This document shows positions 54,125-62,540 of a DNA stretch of 64,000 nucleotides, piece after piece. Position 1 is the first letter of the stretch; each line of letters begins with the position of its first letter. A program made the position numbers and the translations under genes. Source of the DNA: Prevotellaceae bacterium (GTDB lineage Bacteria > Bacteroidota > Bacteroidia > Bacteroidales > Muribaculaceae); contig JAETNS010000004.1 in the NCBI GenBank assembly GCA_021772015.1, positions 124,001 to 188,000 of the forward strand. Reading direction: 5' to 3'. The notes below the pieces were generated by a model, which searched no databases, was not told the DNA's origin, and saw only the letters and a program-made list of their open reading frames with translations.

Positions 54125-55774
54125 TTATTTTGTCAAGGGACATCCGGCGCATTTCTCCTGGATCTTCTTGAAGAAATCGTTACCCTTGTTGTCAACAAGG
54201 ATGAACGCCGGGAAGTTCTCGACTTCGATTTTCCAGATTGCCTCCATACCAAGTTCGGGGTATTCCAGCAACTCGACTTTCTTTATGGAATCCTTGGCAA
54301 GGATAGCGGCCGGACCGCCGATCGACCCGAGGTAAAAACCTCCGTTGTTCTTGCACGCGTCAGTCACCTGCTGCGAGCGGTTACCCTTGGCGATCATGAT
54401 CATCGAGCCGCCTGCCTTCTGGAACTGATCAACGTAGGGATCCATGCGTCCGGCAGTAGTGGGGCCGAAGGATCCGGAAGCCATACCCTTGGGGGTCTTG
54501 GCCGGACCGGCGTAATAGATCGGGTGATCTTTAAGATACTGGGGCATCGGCTCTCCACGGTCGAGACGCTCTTTGATTTTGGCATGGGCTATATCACGCC
54601 CGACGATGATCGTGCCGTTAAGATTCAGGCGCGTTGCGACAGGGAACTTGTCAAGTTCTGCCAGAACCTCCTCCATCGGGCGGTTGAGATCTATGTTGAC
54701 AGCATTGCTCTCCTCCGGATTGCACATCTCTTCGGGTATCAACTCGCCGGGGTTGGTGTCGAGTTTCTCGATCCAAAGACCCTCGCGGTTGATCTTGGCC
54801 TTGACATTGCGGTCTGCGGAGCAGCTGACACCCATACCGATGGGACATGACGCGCCGTGACGGGGCAGACGGATGACACGGATGTCATGGGCGAAATATT
54901 TGCCGCCGAATTGCGCGCCGAGGCCGATATGGCGCGAGGCTTCGAGGAGTTCTTTCTCCAGTTCCACATCGCGAAAAGCGCGGCCATACTCATTGCCGGT
55001 GGTGGGCAGGTTGTCGTAATATTTGATGGATGCTTTCTTTACGGTCTCGAGGTTCTTCTCTGCGGAAGTTCCACCGATGACAAACGCGATATGGTAAGGG
55101 GGACAGGCGGCTGTGCCGAGGGTCTTCATCTTCTCGACCAGGAAAGGCACAAGCGTTTTCGGGTTGATGATCGCCTTAGTCTCCTGATAGAGGTATGTCT
55201 TGTTGGCCGATCCCCCCCCCTTTGCCACGAAGACGAATTTGTATTCATCCCCCTCGGTGGCGTGGATATCGATCTGCGCCGGGAGGTTGCAGCCGGTGTT
55301 GACCTCGTCATACATCGTCAGAGGAGCATTCTGGGAGTAACGGAGATTACACTGGGTATAGGTATCGTAGACTCCGCGCGAGATCTTCTCCTCGTCGTCA
55401 CATCCCGTGAAAACCCGCTGGCCTTTCTCCCCGTGACATATGGCGGTACCGGTGTCCTGACAGAAAGGAAGCTCTCCCTTGGCGGCTATCTCGGCGTTAC
55501 GGAGCATCGTCAGAGCCACGAACTTGTCGTTGTCTGACGCTTCCGGATCATGGAGGATCTTGGCCACCATCTCGTTATGCTCGCGGCGCAGCATGAAAGC
55601 GTTGTCGTGGGTGGCCTGACGGGCCAGGACGGTCAGAGCCTCGGGATCGACCACGAGAAACTCGTGGCCACCCCAGTTCTCAACTTTTACATAGTCTGAA
55701 GTGAGATGGTAATACTCGGTCGTGTCAGGGCCGAGGGGGAACATCTCCTGGTAATGGAACGGTTTGGTTGCCAT
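54125..55774 (-). CDS. Class I (Fe-S) fumarate hydratase
   Basis: This 549-residue iron-sulphur enzyme hydrates fumarate to malate. It has the N-terminal alpha-type domain with [18 protein letters not shown], the conserved [11 protein letters not shown] and the beta-type domain with [16 protein letters not shown]. Conserved cysteines for the 4Fe-4S cluster are present. The KGGGS motif is coded AAG GGG GGG GGA, producing nine G in a row (55212-55220), the same length as the capsule tracts but forced by a conserved protein motif and without the TAA context. The frame is intact. Confidence 0.93.
   Translation of the reverse strand: MATKPFHYQEMFPLGPDTTEYYHLTSDYVKVENWGGHEFLVVDPEALTVLARQATHDNAFMLRREHNEMVAKILHDPEASDNDKFVALTMLRNAEIAAKGELPFCQDTGTAICHGEKGQRVFTGCDDEEKISRGVYDTYTQCNLRYSQNAPLTMYDEVNTGCNLPAQIDIHATEGDEYKFVFVAKGGGSANKTYLYQETKAIINPKTLVPFLVEKMKTLGTAACPPYHIAFVIGGTSAEKNLETVKKASIKYYDNLPTTGNEYGRAFRDVELEKELLEASRHIGLGAQFGGKYFAHDIRVIRLPRHGASCPIGMGVSCSADRNVKAKINREGLWIEKLDTNPGELIPEEMCNPEESNAVNIDLNRPMEEVLAELDKFPVATRLNLNGTIIVGRDIAHAKIKERLDRGEPMPQYLKDHPIYYAGPAKTPKGMASGSFGPTTAGRMDPYVDQFQKAGGSMIMIAKGNRSQQVTDACKNNGGFYLGSIGGPAAILAKDSIKKVELLEYPELGMEAIWKIEVENFPAFILVDNKGNDFFKKIQEKCAGCPLTK
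55212..55220 (-). repeat. G9 run inside the fumarase gene (probable coincidence of codon choice)
   Basis: Nine C on plus within the invariant Lys-Gly-Gly-Gly-Ser motif. It serves as an internal comparison for the capsule tracts and for homopolymer accuracy, since the gene is in frame here. Confidence 0.8.
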
Positions 55775-55857
55775 AGGGTTGATATGCGTTTATGTCGAAT
55801 GAATACCGCAAAGTTACGAAATTTCCCCAAAATGGCAGCTATTCCGCGCCATCAATT

Positions 55858-56469
55858 TCACTGACGGGTTGTCTCTTGTCGGCGAAAAGTCAGATCATGA
55901 TGGCCGATCTCACATTCCATAATGTTGTTGTTGACCTTTATGTCCTCTATTTCAGAGAGGTTGAAGAAGACGTTGCGGGCAGCATGCTCAATTTGCTGCG
56001 AGGCAAGTATGACGGCGGCCGGCCGCAGGGTTGACAGCTGCGAACCGCTGTCACCTGACAGAATGTCATAGTTGAGTTGGACACCTTCTGGATCGACAGT
56101 GACCGACAAAGAGGAATCGTCAAGGTTGATAAGCATGTCGTCATCATCCTTGGCCTGATAAAGGCCGGTGATCGTTGCGGTACCGGCGGCGGTGATTGTC
56201 ATGGGGGTCACAATTGAATCGTTTGCAGGCATTGTGTTCTCGACTGTTATATATGCTGTAAGTGTCACATTCCCCTCACCGGCATCACCAGTGGGGGTGA
56301 ACTCCAAGGCCCTGACCATGGTGGCACGTGCCGCCCCCGTCGAAGTCAACTGCTCCGGCGCACCGGCCCATATCCCCTGCACTTCTTCTGAGAGTTTCTG
56401 ACGGGAGTCACATGAAGTGAAGACCAGCAGACCGCTGGCCGCGAACGATAGTAATATCGACTTTTTCAT
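55858..56469 (-). CDS. Lipoprotein of unknown function
   Basis: This 203-residue protein has a lipoprotein signal (LLVFTSC, Cys20). The body shows EEVQGIWAGAPEQL at about residues 28-41 and then beta-rich sequence, resembling small lipocalin-like Bacteroidetes lipoproteins that begin with a G-x-W motif. It is a single minus-strand gene, divergent from ychF. I cannot assign a function. Confidence 0.6.
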   Translation of the reverse strand: MKKSILLSFAASGLLVFTSCDSRQKLSEEVQGIWAGAPEQLTSTGAARATMVRALEFTPTGDAGEGNVTLTAYITVENTMPANDSIVTPMTITAAGTATITGLYQAKDDDDMLINLDDSSLSVTVDPEGVQLNYDILSGDSGSQLSTLRPAAVILASQQIEHAARNVFFNLSEIEDIKVNNNIMECEIGHHDLTFRRQETTRQ

Positions 56470-56549
56470 AACTTGATTTTAATGTTATATAATCTTAAAC
56501 GCCGGGCCACCCTGTTTTGGTTTATTCAATGATATTAAAAATTTTTTCT

Positions 56550-56557
56550 TACCTTTG
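56550..56557 (+). promoter_or_regulatory. -7-like box upstream of ychF
   Basis: TACCTTTG matches TAnnTTTG, about 80 bases before the ychF start. No convincing -33 box is visible at the usual spacing. Confidence 0.4.
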
Positions 56558-56637
56558 TGGATTGAAGTAACAAGAATGAGAACAATCGCTGTCATGCGGA
56601 TATTCCCTGACGGCCGTAATGAACAAAAACATCATAC

Positions 56638-57741
56638 ATGTCACTACAATGTGGAATCGTGGGGCTGCCCAACGTGGGCAAGTCGACCCTGTTCAACTGC
56701 CTCTCCAACGCAAAGGCCCAGTCGGCCAATTTCCCGTTCTGCACTATAGAGCCTAACGTGGGGGTCATCACTGTCCCCGATGAACGGCTCAATAAACTCG
56801 TCGAGATGTGCCAGCCTCGATCAATCGTCCCCGCGACAGTCGAGATCGTCGACATCGCCGGCCTGGTCAAGGGAGCCAGCCGGGGAGAAGGGCTTGGCAA
56901 CAAGTTTCTGGCCAACATCCGTGAAACCGATGCGATACTCCATGTGCTGCGTTGCTTCGACGATGACAACATCACGCATGTAGACGGCACTGTGGATCCT
57001 GTCCGCGACAAGGAGATAATCGACTATGAGTTGCAACTGAAAGACCTGGAGACAATCGAGAGCCGTATAGCCAAGACGCAGAAGCAGGCACAGACAGGTG
57101 GCGACAAGACAGCCAAGTTCCAATACGAGGTCCTGTGTAAGTTCAAAGAAGCACTCGACCAAGGGAAACCGGCCCGCAGTGTGACACTGGAGACTCCCGA
57201 CGAAAAGAAGTTCGCCCGCGAGCTGTTTCTCCTTACAGACAAACCCGTCCTTTATGTCTGCAACGTGGATGACGCGTCGGCTGTCAGCGGAAACAAGTAT
57301 GTCGATGCTGTCCGTGAGGCGATCAAGGAGGAAGGTGCCGGACTTATGATTGTCGCCGCCCAGACCGAAAGCGAGATAGCCGAGCTTGACACGTTCGAGG
57401 AGCGACAGGAATTCCTTCAGGAGATCGGACTGGAGGAATCAGGAGTGTCACGCCTGATACGCGCCGCCTACTCCCTGCTCAACCTCAAGACCTTCTTCAC
57501 CGCCGGAGCCGACGAGGTTCGTGCGTGGACCTTCGTAGACGGATGGAAAGCACCCCGCTGCGCCGGTGTAATACATACCGATTTTGAAAAAGGCTTTATC
57601 CGTGCCCAGGTGATCAAATATGACGATTTTGTCAACCTCGGCGGAGAAAGCGCAGTCCGCGACGCTGGCAAAATGGGCGTGGAAGGGAAAGAATATCTCG
57701 TCCAGGATGGCGACATAATGCATTTCCTGTTCAACAACTGA
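56638..57741 (+). CDS. ychF: Obg-like GTPase/ATPase YchF
   Basis: This 367-residue universally conserved P-loop protein has G1 GLPNVGKSTLFN (residues 7-18), G3 DIAGLVKGASRGEGLGN and the C-terminal TGS domain (FFTAGADEVRAWTF, GFIRAQVIKYDDF). YchF binds ATP in preference to GTP and is associated with ribosomes and stress responses. Length is normal. The M13 peptidase starts 25 bases downstream and may be co-transcribed. Confidence 0.96.
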   Translation: MSLQCGIVGLPNVGKSTLFNCLSNAKAQSANFPFCTIEPNVGVITVPDERLNKLVEMCQPRSIVPATVEIVDIAGLVKGASRGEGLGNKFLANIRETDAILHVLRCFDDDNITHVDGTVDPVRDKEIIDYELQLKDLETIESRIAKTQKQAQTGGDKTAKFQYEVLCKFKEALDQGKPARSVTLETPDEKKFARELFLLTDKPVLYVCNVDDASAVSGNKYVDAVREAIKEEGAGLMIVAAQTESEIAELDTFEERQEFLQEIGLEESGVSRLIRAAYSLLNLKTFFTAGADEVRAWTFVDGWKAPRCAGVIHTDFEKGFIRAQVIKYDDFVNLGGESAVRDAGKMGVEGKEYLVQDGDIMHFLFNN

Positions 57742-57765
57742 CACCAATCACTAACTGCATATAGT

Positions 57766-59805
57766 ATGAAAATGATGAAACTGTCTCTGGCCGCGCTGTT
57801 CCTGGCAGGAACAATGGCAGCGGGAGCCGAGCATCTCGGCAGTGTCGACAAAGCCCTCATCGACTCGACATTCACTCCCGGAGAGGACTTCTACCGCTAC
57901 GTCAACAACGGTTGGATGAAAGCCAATCCTCTTACTGACGAATACGCCCGATACGGCATGTTCAACGTGCTCAATGACAAGGCAGAGGAAAATGTAAAGA
58001 ACATAGTCATGAATCTTGGTGCCTCAAATCCTGAAAAAGGCACCAACGCTTTCAAGATCTGGACCCTCTACTCCCAGGGAATGGACTCCGTACGCCGCAA
58101 CAACGAGGGTGCCACCCCGATACTGGCCGACCTCAAAAAAATAGAGGAGACTCCGGCTGAAGGAATGGAAGACCTCTTCCTCTGGATGCACGGCAACTAT
58201 TCCTCCCCCTTCTTCGGCGCAGGCCCGATGGAAGACCTTGCCGACTCCAATGTCTACGCCATGTATGTCTCCGGCGGCAGCCTCGGTCTTGGCGACCGTG
58301 ACTACTACCTGCTCAACGACAAGGAGAACACCAAGATCCGCGATGCATACAAGAAGCTTATCGTAGGGCAGATGCGAAACGCCGGATATTCCAAGAAAGA
58401 CGCGGAGCGAATCATGAAGAATGTGATGAAGATCGAGACCGCCCTTGCCGACTCGACCTGGACCCGCGAGGAGAGCCGCAACATCCCGGCCATGTACAAT
58501 CCCCGTTCGATCGAACAGCTCAAGGAGATGTACCCCCATGTCAACTGGGACCGCTTCTTCATCGAGACTATGGGTATCGAGACACCGGCCCAGGTGATTG
58601 TCACCGAGATCAACACCGTGAAGCAGGCCGACAACCTGATGGCCTCCCTTACCGACCGCGAGAAGAAAGACTACTACCTATGGAAATATGTAGCCCAGGC
58701 GGCTCCATACCTTAGCGACAAATTCACAGACACATCCTTCGAATTCAGCAAAGTACGCAGCGGTGTCAAGCAGATGCGTCCCCGCTGGAAGCGCGCCCTC
58801 GGCACAGCCGACGGCTATATGGGAGAGGCTATCGGCCAGCTCTATGTCGAGGAATATTTCCCCGAAAGCTCGAAGGAAAAGATGCTCGAGCTGGTAGGCA
58901 ATCTGCGCAAAGCCCTTGGAAAGCATATCATAAACCTTCCCTGGATGAGCGATGAGACCAAACTCAAAGCCATCGAGAAATTGTTGGGATTCACTGTCAA
59001 GATCGGATATCCTGACAAGTGGAAAGATTATTCCGAACTTGAGATCGACCCGGCTCTCTCTTACTACCAGAATATCCACAACGCTTCGATGTGGCACCAG
59101 AAAAAGGAGTATGAGAAATGGGGCAAGCCTGTCGACAAGACCGAATGGGGCATGACACCCCAGACTGTCAATGCCTATTACAGTCCGCTGGCCAACGAGA
59201 TCGTATTTCCTGCCGCAATCCTCCAGGCTCCTTTCTTTAATCCCGAAGCATCAGACGCGGAAAATTACGGAGGTATCGGCGTGGTCATCGGCCACGAGAT
59301 GAGCCACGGATTCGACGATCAGGGCTGCAATTTCGATGCAAAAGGCAACATGACCAACTGGTGGACTCCTGAAGACGCTCAGGCGTTTGCAACCCTGACC
59401 AAAGGTCTGGCAGACCAGTTTGACAAAATTGAGATCCTTCCCGGCCTGATGGCAAACGGTTCATACACTCTCGGCGAAAATATCGGAGACCAGGGAGGCC
59501 TTCGTGTCAGCCACACCGCATTCCTCGACTCACAGAAAGCCAAAGGAGTTGATATCGAATCGGAAGACGCTCTCATAGACGGGTTCACCCCCGAGCAGGC
59601 GTTCTATCTGAACTATGCCAACATCTGGGCCACCAACTGCCGCGACGCGGAGAAACGCAACCTCACTATCGGGGATGTCCATTCTCTGGCCGAGAACCGA
59701 GTGAACGTGACCCTGCGCAATATCGCCCCCTTCCTCAAGGCGTTCGGCATCAAGCCCGGTGACAAACTTTACCTCTCACCTGAAGAACAGGTCATCATAT
59801 GGTGA
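57766..59805 (+). CDS. M13 family zinc metallopeptidase (PepO/neprilysin-like)
   Basis: This 679-residue protein begins with a signal peptide (KLSLAALFLAGTMAAGAE) and is therefore periplasmic or exported. It has the N-terminal M13 domain (FTPGEDFYRYVNNGWMK), the substrate motif VNAYYSP, the zinc site VVIGHEMSHGFDDQG (HExxH near residues 508-512) and the third ligand in GENIGDQGGL (near residue 571; GENIAD is usual). It degrades short peptides. A strong terminator follows at 59877-59913. Confidence 0.95.
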   Translation: MKMMKLSLAALFLAGTMAAGAEHLGSVDKALIDSTFTPGEDFYRYVNNGWMKANPLTDEYARYGMFNVLNDKAEENVKNIVMNLGASNPEKGTNAFKIWTLYSQGMDSVRRNNEGATPILADLKKIEETPAEGMEDLFLWMHGNYSSPFFGAGPMEDLADSNVYAMYVSGGSLGLGDRDYYLLNDKENTKIRDAYKKLIVGQMRNAGYSKKDAERIMKNVMKIETALADSTWTREESRNIPAMYNPRSIEQLKEMYPHVNWDRFFIETMGIETPAQVIVTEINTVKQADNLMASLTDREKKDYYLWKYVAQAAPYLSDKFTDTSFEFSKVRSGVKQMRPRWKRALGTADGYMGEAIGQLYVEEYFPESSKEKMLELVGNLRKALGKHIINLPWMSDETKLKAIEKLLGFTVKIGYPDKWKDYSELEIDPALSYYQNIHNASMWHQKKEYEKWGKPVDKTEWGMTPQTVNAYYSPLANEIVFPAAILQAPFFNPEASDAENYGGIGVVIGHEMSHGFDDQGCNFDAKGNMTNWWTPEDAQAFATLTKGLADQFDKIEILPGLMANGSYTLGENIGDQGGLRVSHTAFLDSQKAKGVDIESEDALIDGFTPEQAFYLNYANIWATNCRDAEKRNLTIGDVHSLAENRVNVTLRNIAPFLKAFGIKPGDKLYLSPEEQVIIW

Positions 59806-59821
59806 AAGAACTATGAATTCA

Positions 59822-59859
59822 TCTAAAAATCGCCATGAAGGAAAAATTTAGATGACTTC
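59822..59859 (+). repeat. Intergenic repeated element, copy 2 (interlocked inverted repeats)
   Basis: 38 bases, 32 identical to 8713-8750. TCTAAA (59822) pairs with TTTAGA (59847), and GAAG (59837) with CTTC (59856). It lies 16 bases after the M13 peptidase stop codon and before the terminator, so it is in the 3' untranslated region. Confidence 0.6.
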
Positions 59860-59876
59860 TACATATCTCTGTAGTG

Positions 59877-59913
59877 GACGCTGTGTCAAAACTCAAAACT
59901 TTGACACAGCGTC
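59877..59913 (+). terminator. Strong Rho-independent terminator after the M13 peptidase gene
   Basis: GACGCTGTGTCAAA pairs perfectly (14 bp) with TTTGACACAGCGTC across a 9-base loop, followed by TTGTTTTCTG. The remaining 190 bases to the next gene are AT-rich; TATCTTTA near 60042 is a weak -7-like sequence. Confidence 0.85.
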
Positions 59914-60103
59914 TTGTTTTCTGACTGTATGGCAAGATTGCTGTCACTTCCAAAGATAGCCGGATACAACTCGTATTGCACGTCATCAATAATTATTAAC
60001 CCTATTTAACCATAGACATCTTATTTTATCACAAGGATTCTCCCTATCTTTACGGCACAGATTTTTTACCTCAAATAACCCATTCAAAATCACAAATTTT
60101 CAC

Positions 60104-62422
60104 ATGAGCAAAATCTTTACCCGAATTGCATTGACAGTGGTGGTATCAGGAGGACTCGCCGTCCAATCACAGGCTGCGACTCCGCTTGAGCTGCCAGCGC
60201 ATTTCACGCCATCGCAATCCGACTACGACGCGTCGACCGTACTGCCGGAAAGCGACGAACCCAACTGGGATTTCGGCAACTATTATATCCGAGGGGAAGG
60301 CGACTATCTCGATGTCTTTCGTTGTTTTTACAATTACAATTCGGCTCAGGACGACTGGCTGATACTGCCGCAACTCGCCACAGCTGCCGGAGGTAATTTC
60401 CGTGTCACCTATTCCGCCTACACGACCGCCAAGGTAAGCTACTCACTTGTATGGGGAAATGCCCCCACTCCGGAAGCGATGACCAACATAATCCTGCAGG
60501 AAGATGATTTCGACACCAATCTATCCAAATTTGAAGTCGACAAGGAATTTTCCCTCCCGGCAGGAGAGAACGTGTATGTCGGTTTTCATGTGACCACACC
60601 CCTCGGAGCCGGTTATCTCGACATTTGTGACATCACTGTCTCCGCCGCCTCGACAGCCTTCCCCGCAGCCCCGGAGGTGCTGATCGAAATGGACGGCCTG
60701 CAAGGGACGGCATTTGTCACTCTCCCCACTTTGACAGTCGGCAATGAACCGATCCCTGCCGAAAAGGTGACAGCCACATTGGTCATCGACGGACAGGAAA
60801 GCATGACATACATCCTTTCCGGGAAACCCGGTGACGAGGTATCCACCGATTTCACTGTAGCATCAGGCTCACATACAGCCGTCTGCACTGTCGCATACGA
60901 GGCCGACGCGAAGGAATGGAAGAGTCAGCCCGTGACAAAGACATTCACCGCCACTCTTCCATCGGATTTCACTCTTGAACTTCCTTTGGAATTCACCCCC
61001 TCGGCGGAAAACGTTGACTGGCTGTCTGTCCTCGACGTAAACCAAGACAACATAACCTGGGAATATCTCGACACCTATCCCGACGAACTTCGTATCGGCA
61101 ACAACTCCAGACTTGCAGCTGACGACTGGGTAATCCTGCCAGCTGTCGATGTCAAGAAAGCCGGGAAGTACAAACTGACAATGAAAGCGAGAGCACATAG
61201 CCGGTATTGTCCCGAATCTGTCGAACTATGTGTCGGCACAGCTGCCACTCCTGAATCCATGACACGCACTGCCATACGTCTCGAAGACTTCACGGACATG
61301 GCAGCAGATGATGGCACCATCCCTGTATATGAAGGAGAGGTCGAGATAGCCGTTCCCGGCAAATATTATATCGGGATACATGGTTTCTCAAAAGCAGACA
61401 TGCTTTATTTATATGTCTCGACCGTGACAATGTCGAAGATCGAGTCCGGATCTGATTACACCTACATTGATCCCGAAACCTACGCCCAGCTTCCCGGCGA
61501 CATGTTTGAGATCAATGTCTCCAACGCATGTGCAGACGGTGTGCAGTTCTCCATCAAGCCGCAAGACAAGATGATGCTCTACACCAACATCCTCGTGGAT
61601 GAGACATACCTGACAGAAGACGGCCTTGGCGAGCTCGACTTTGCCGACCAGCTCATTCATGTCTCCAACCAGATGCTCGCCGAAGTCGGCAGCCTGTCGG
61701 CAGCCATGAACGCGGAGTTTTTCTACATTGGAGATGCCGACATAACCGGCTTCGGAGGAATGCAACCGGGATTGCGAGCTTTCTTTGTCGTGATGGGAGT
61801 GACCTACGACGAGGCAACCAATTCCGTGAAAGCCGCCACAAAGGCCACCCAGTCGGAAGTCTTCGAGTTCACGGATGAAAATCTCCCCGTCGAAGAGCCG
61901 TGGGCAGACCTGCGTAGCCCGGAATACATCTCCGTAAACGGCCAGAACGTTGTCAGAGTGGAAGTTGCGCCAAACGATGCCGCCGGAGACTATGTTTATG
62001 GAAAGGCATTCGCCCCCGACCATCGCGACCATAATACTGACCGCGAAATCATTGACTATCTGACCGAAACCTCCAATATGTTTGAGACATGGGTATATCC
62101 TAACCGCCTCGACGCTCCCCTTGAACCCGGCGAACAAGCCCTGTTTGCAGTCACGACACTCTACAAGAACAGCGGAAAGAAGAGCGACAAACTCAACTGG
62201 ATGCTCGTGGAAGCTCCGGAAGCCCTCGGTCAGCCGGTAAAGATTCTTGCCAGCGCGACAGGCCAGTCGGGTATCGGTCAGATCATCGCCAATGGAGAAT
62301 CAATGACCGGGGAAGCCGTTTACTTTACTCTTGACGGTCGTCAGGTACAGGAATCAGAGCTTACTCCGGGCCTCTACCTCCGCTTGACTGACGGTAAAGT
62401 ACAGAAAGTCATCATACGCTGA
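60104..62422 (+). CDS. Secreted multidomain beta-sandwich protein with T9SS-like C-terminal sorting domain
   Basis: This 772-residue protein has a signal peptide ending near QSQAA. It contains two similar beta-sandwich (choice-of-anchor/jellyroll-like) domains, about residues 28-180 and 290-445; both contain LPAHFTP/LPLEFTP starts and DDWLILP/DDWVILP. The C terminus has YFTLDGRQVQESELTPGLYL followed by a basic ending KVQKVIIR. That ending resembles type A sorting domains of the type IX secretion system. No catalytic motif is recognised. It is probably surface-exposed and may bind glycans or host material. Confidence 0.7.
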   Translation: MSKIFTRIALTVVVSGGLAVQSQAATPLELPAHFTPSQSDYDASTVLPESDEPNWDFGNYYIRGEGDYLDVFRCFYNYNSAQDDWLILPQLATAAGGNFRVTYSAYTTAKVSYSLVWGNAPTPEAMTNIILQEDDFDTNLSKFEVDKEFSLPAGENVYVGFHVTTPLGAGYLDICDITVSAASTAFPAAPEVLIEMDGLQGTAFVTLPTLTVGNEPIPAEKVTATLVIDGQESMTYILSGKPGDEVSTDFTVASGSHTAVCTVAYEADAKEWKSQPVTKTFTATLPSDFTLELPLEFTPSAENVDWLSVLDVNQDNITWEYLDTYPDELRIGNNSRLAADDWVILPAVDVKKAGKYKLTMKARAHSRYCPESVELCVGTAATPESMTRTAIRLEDFTDMAADDGTIPVYEGEVEIAVPGKYYIGIHGFSKADMLYLYVSTVTMSKIESGSDYTYIDPETYAQLPGDMFEINVSNACADGVQFSIKPQDKMMLYTNILVDETYLTEDGLGELDFADQLIHVSNQMLAEVGSLSAAMNAEFFYIGDADITGFGGMQPGLRAFFVVMGVTYDEATNSVKAATKATQSEVFEFTDENLPVEEPWADLRSPEYISVNGQNVVRVEVAPNDAAGDYVYGKAFAPDHRDHNTDREIIDYLTETSNMFETWVYPNRLDAPLEPGEQALFAVTTLYKNSGKKSDKLNWMLVEAPEALGQPVKILASATGQSGIGQIIANGESMTGEAVYFTLDGRQVQESELTPGLYLRLTDGKVQKVIIR

Positions 62423-62453
62423 CACCTTCCACCTCAAATTATTCCAATATGCA

Positions 62454-62491
62454 TGAAAGGCCCCGGGTTATAATTTGCCCGGAGCCTTTCA
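62454..62491. terminator. Bidirectional terminator between convergent genes
   Basis: TGAAAGGCCCCGGG pairs with CCCGGAGCCTTTCA (13 of 14 pairs) around a 10-base loop, between the convergent secreted protein gene and nadE. Confidence 0.75.
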
Positions 62492-62540
62492 ATTATACTA
62501 TATATTGGGACTGAATATCAATAAGCTACCCTCCTTGACA

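Noticed and set aside
54573-54860. Long antisense open frames across gpmI and fumarase
   Set aside because: They mirror strongly biased codons of well-recognised genes on the other strand and show no domain.
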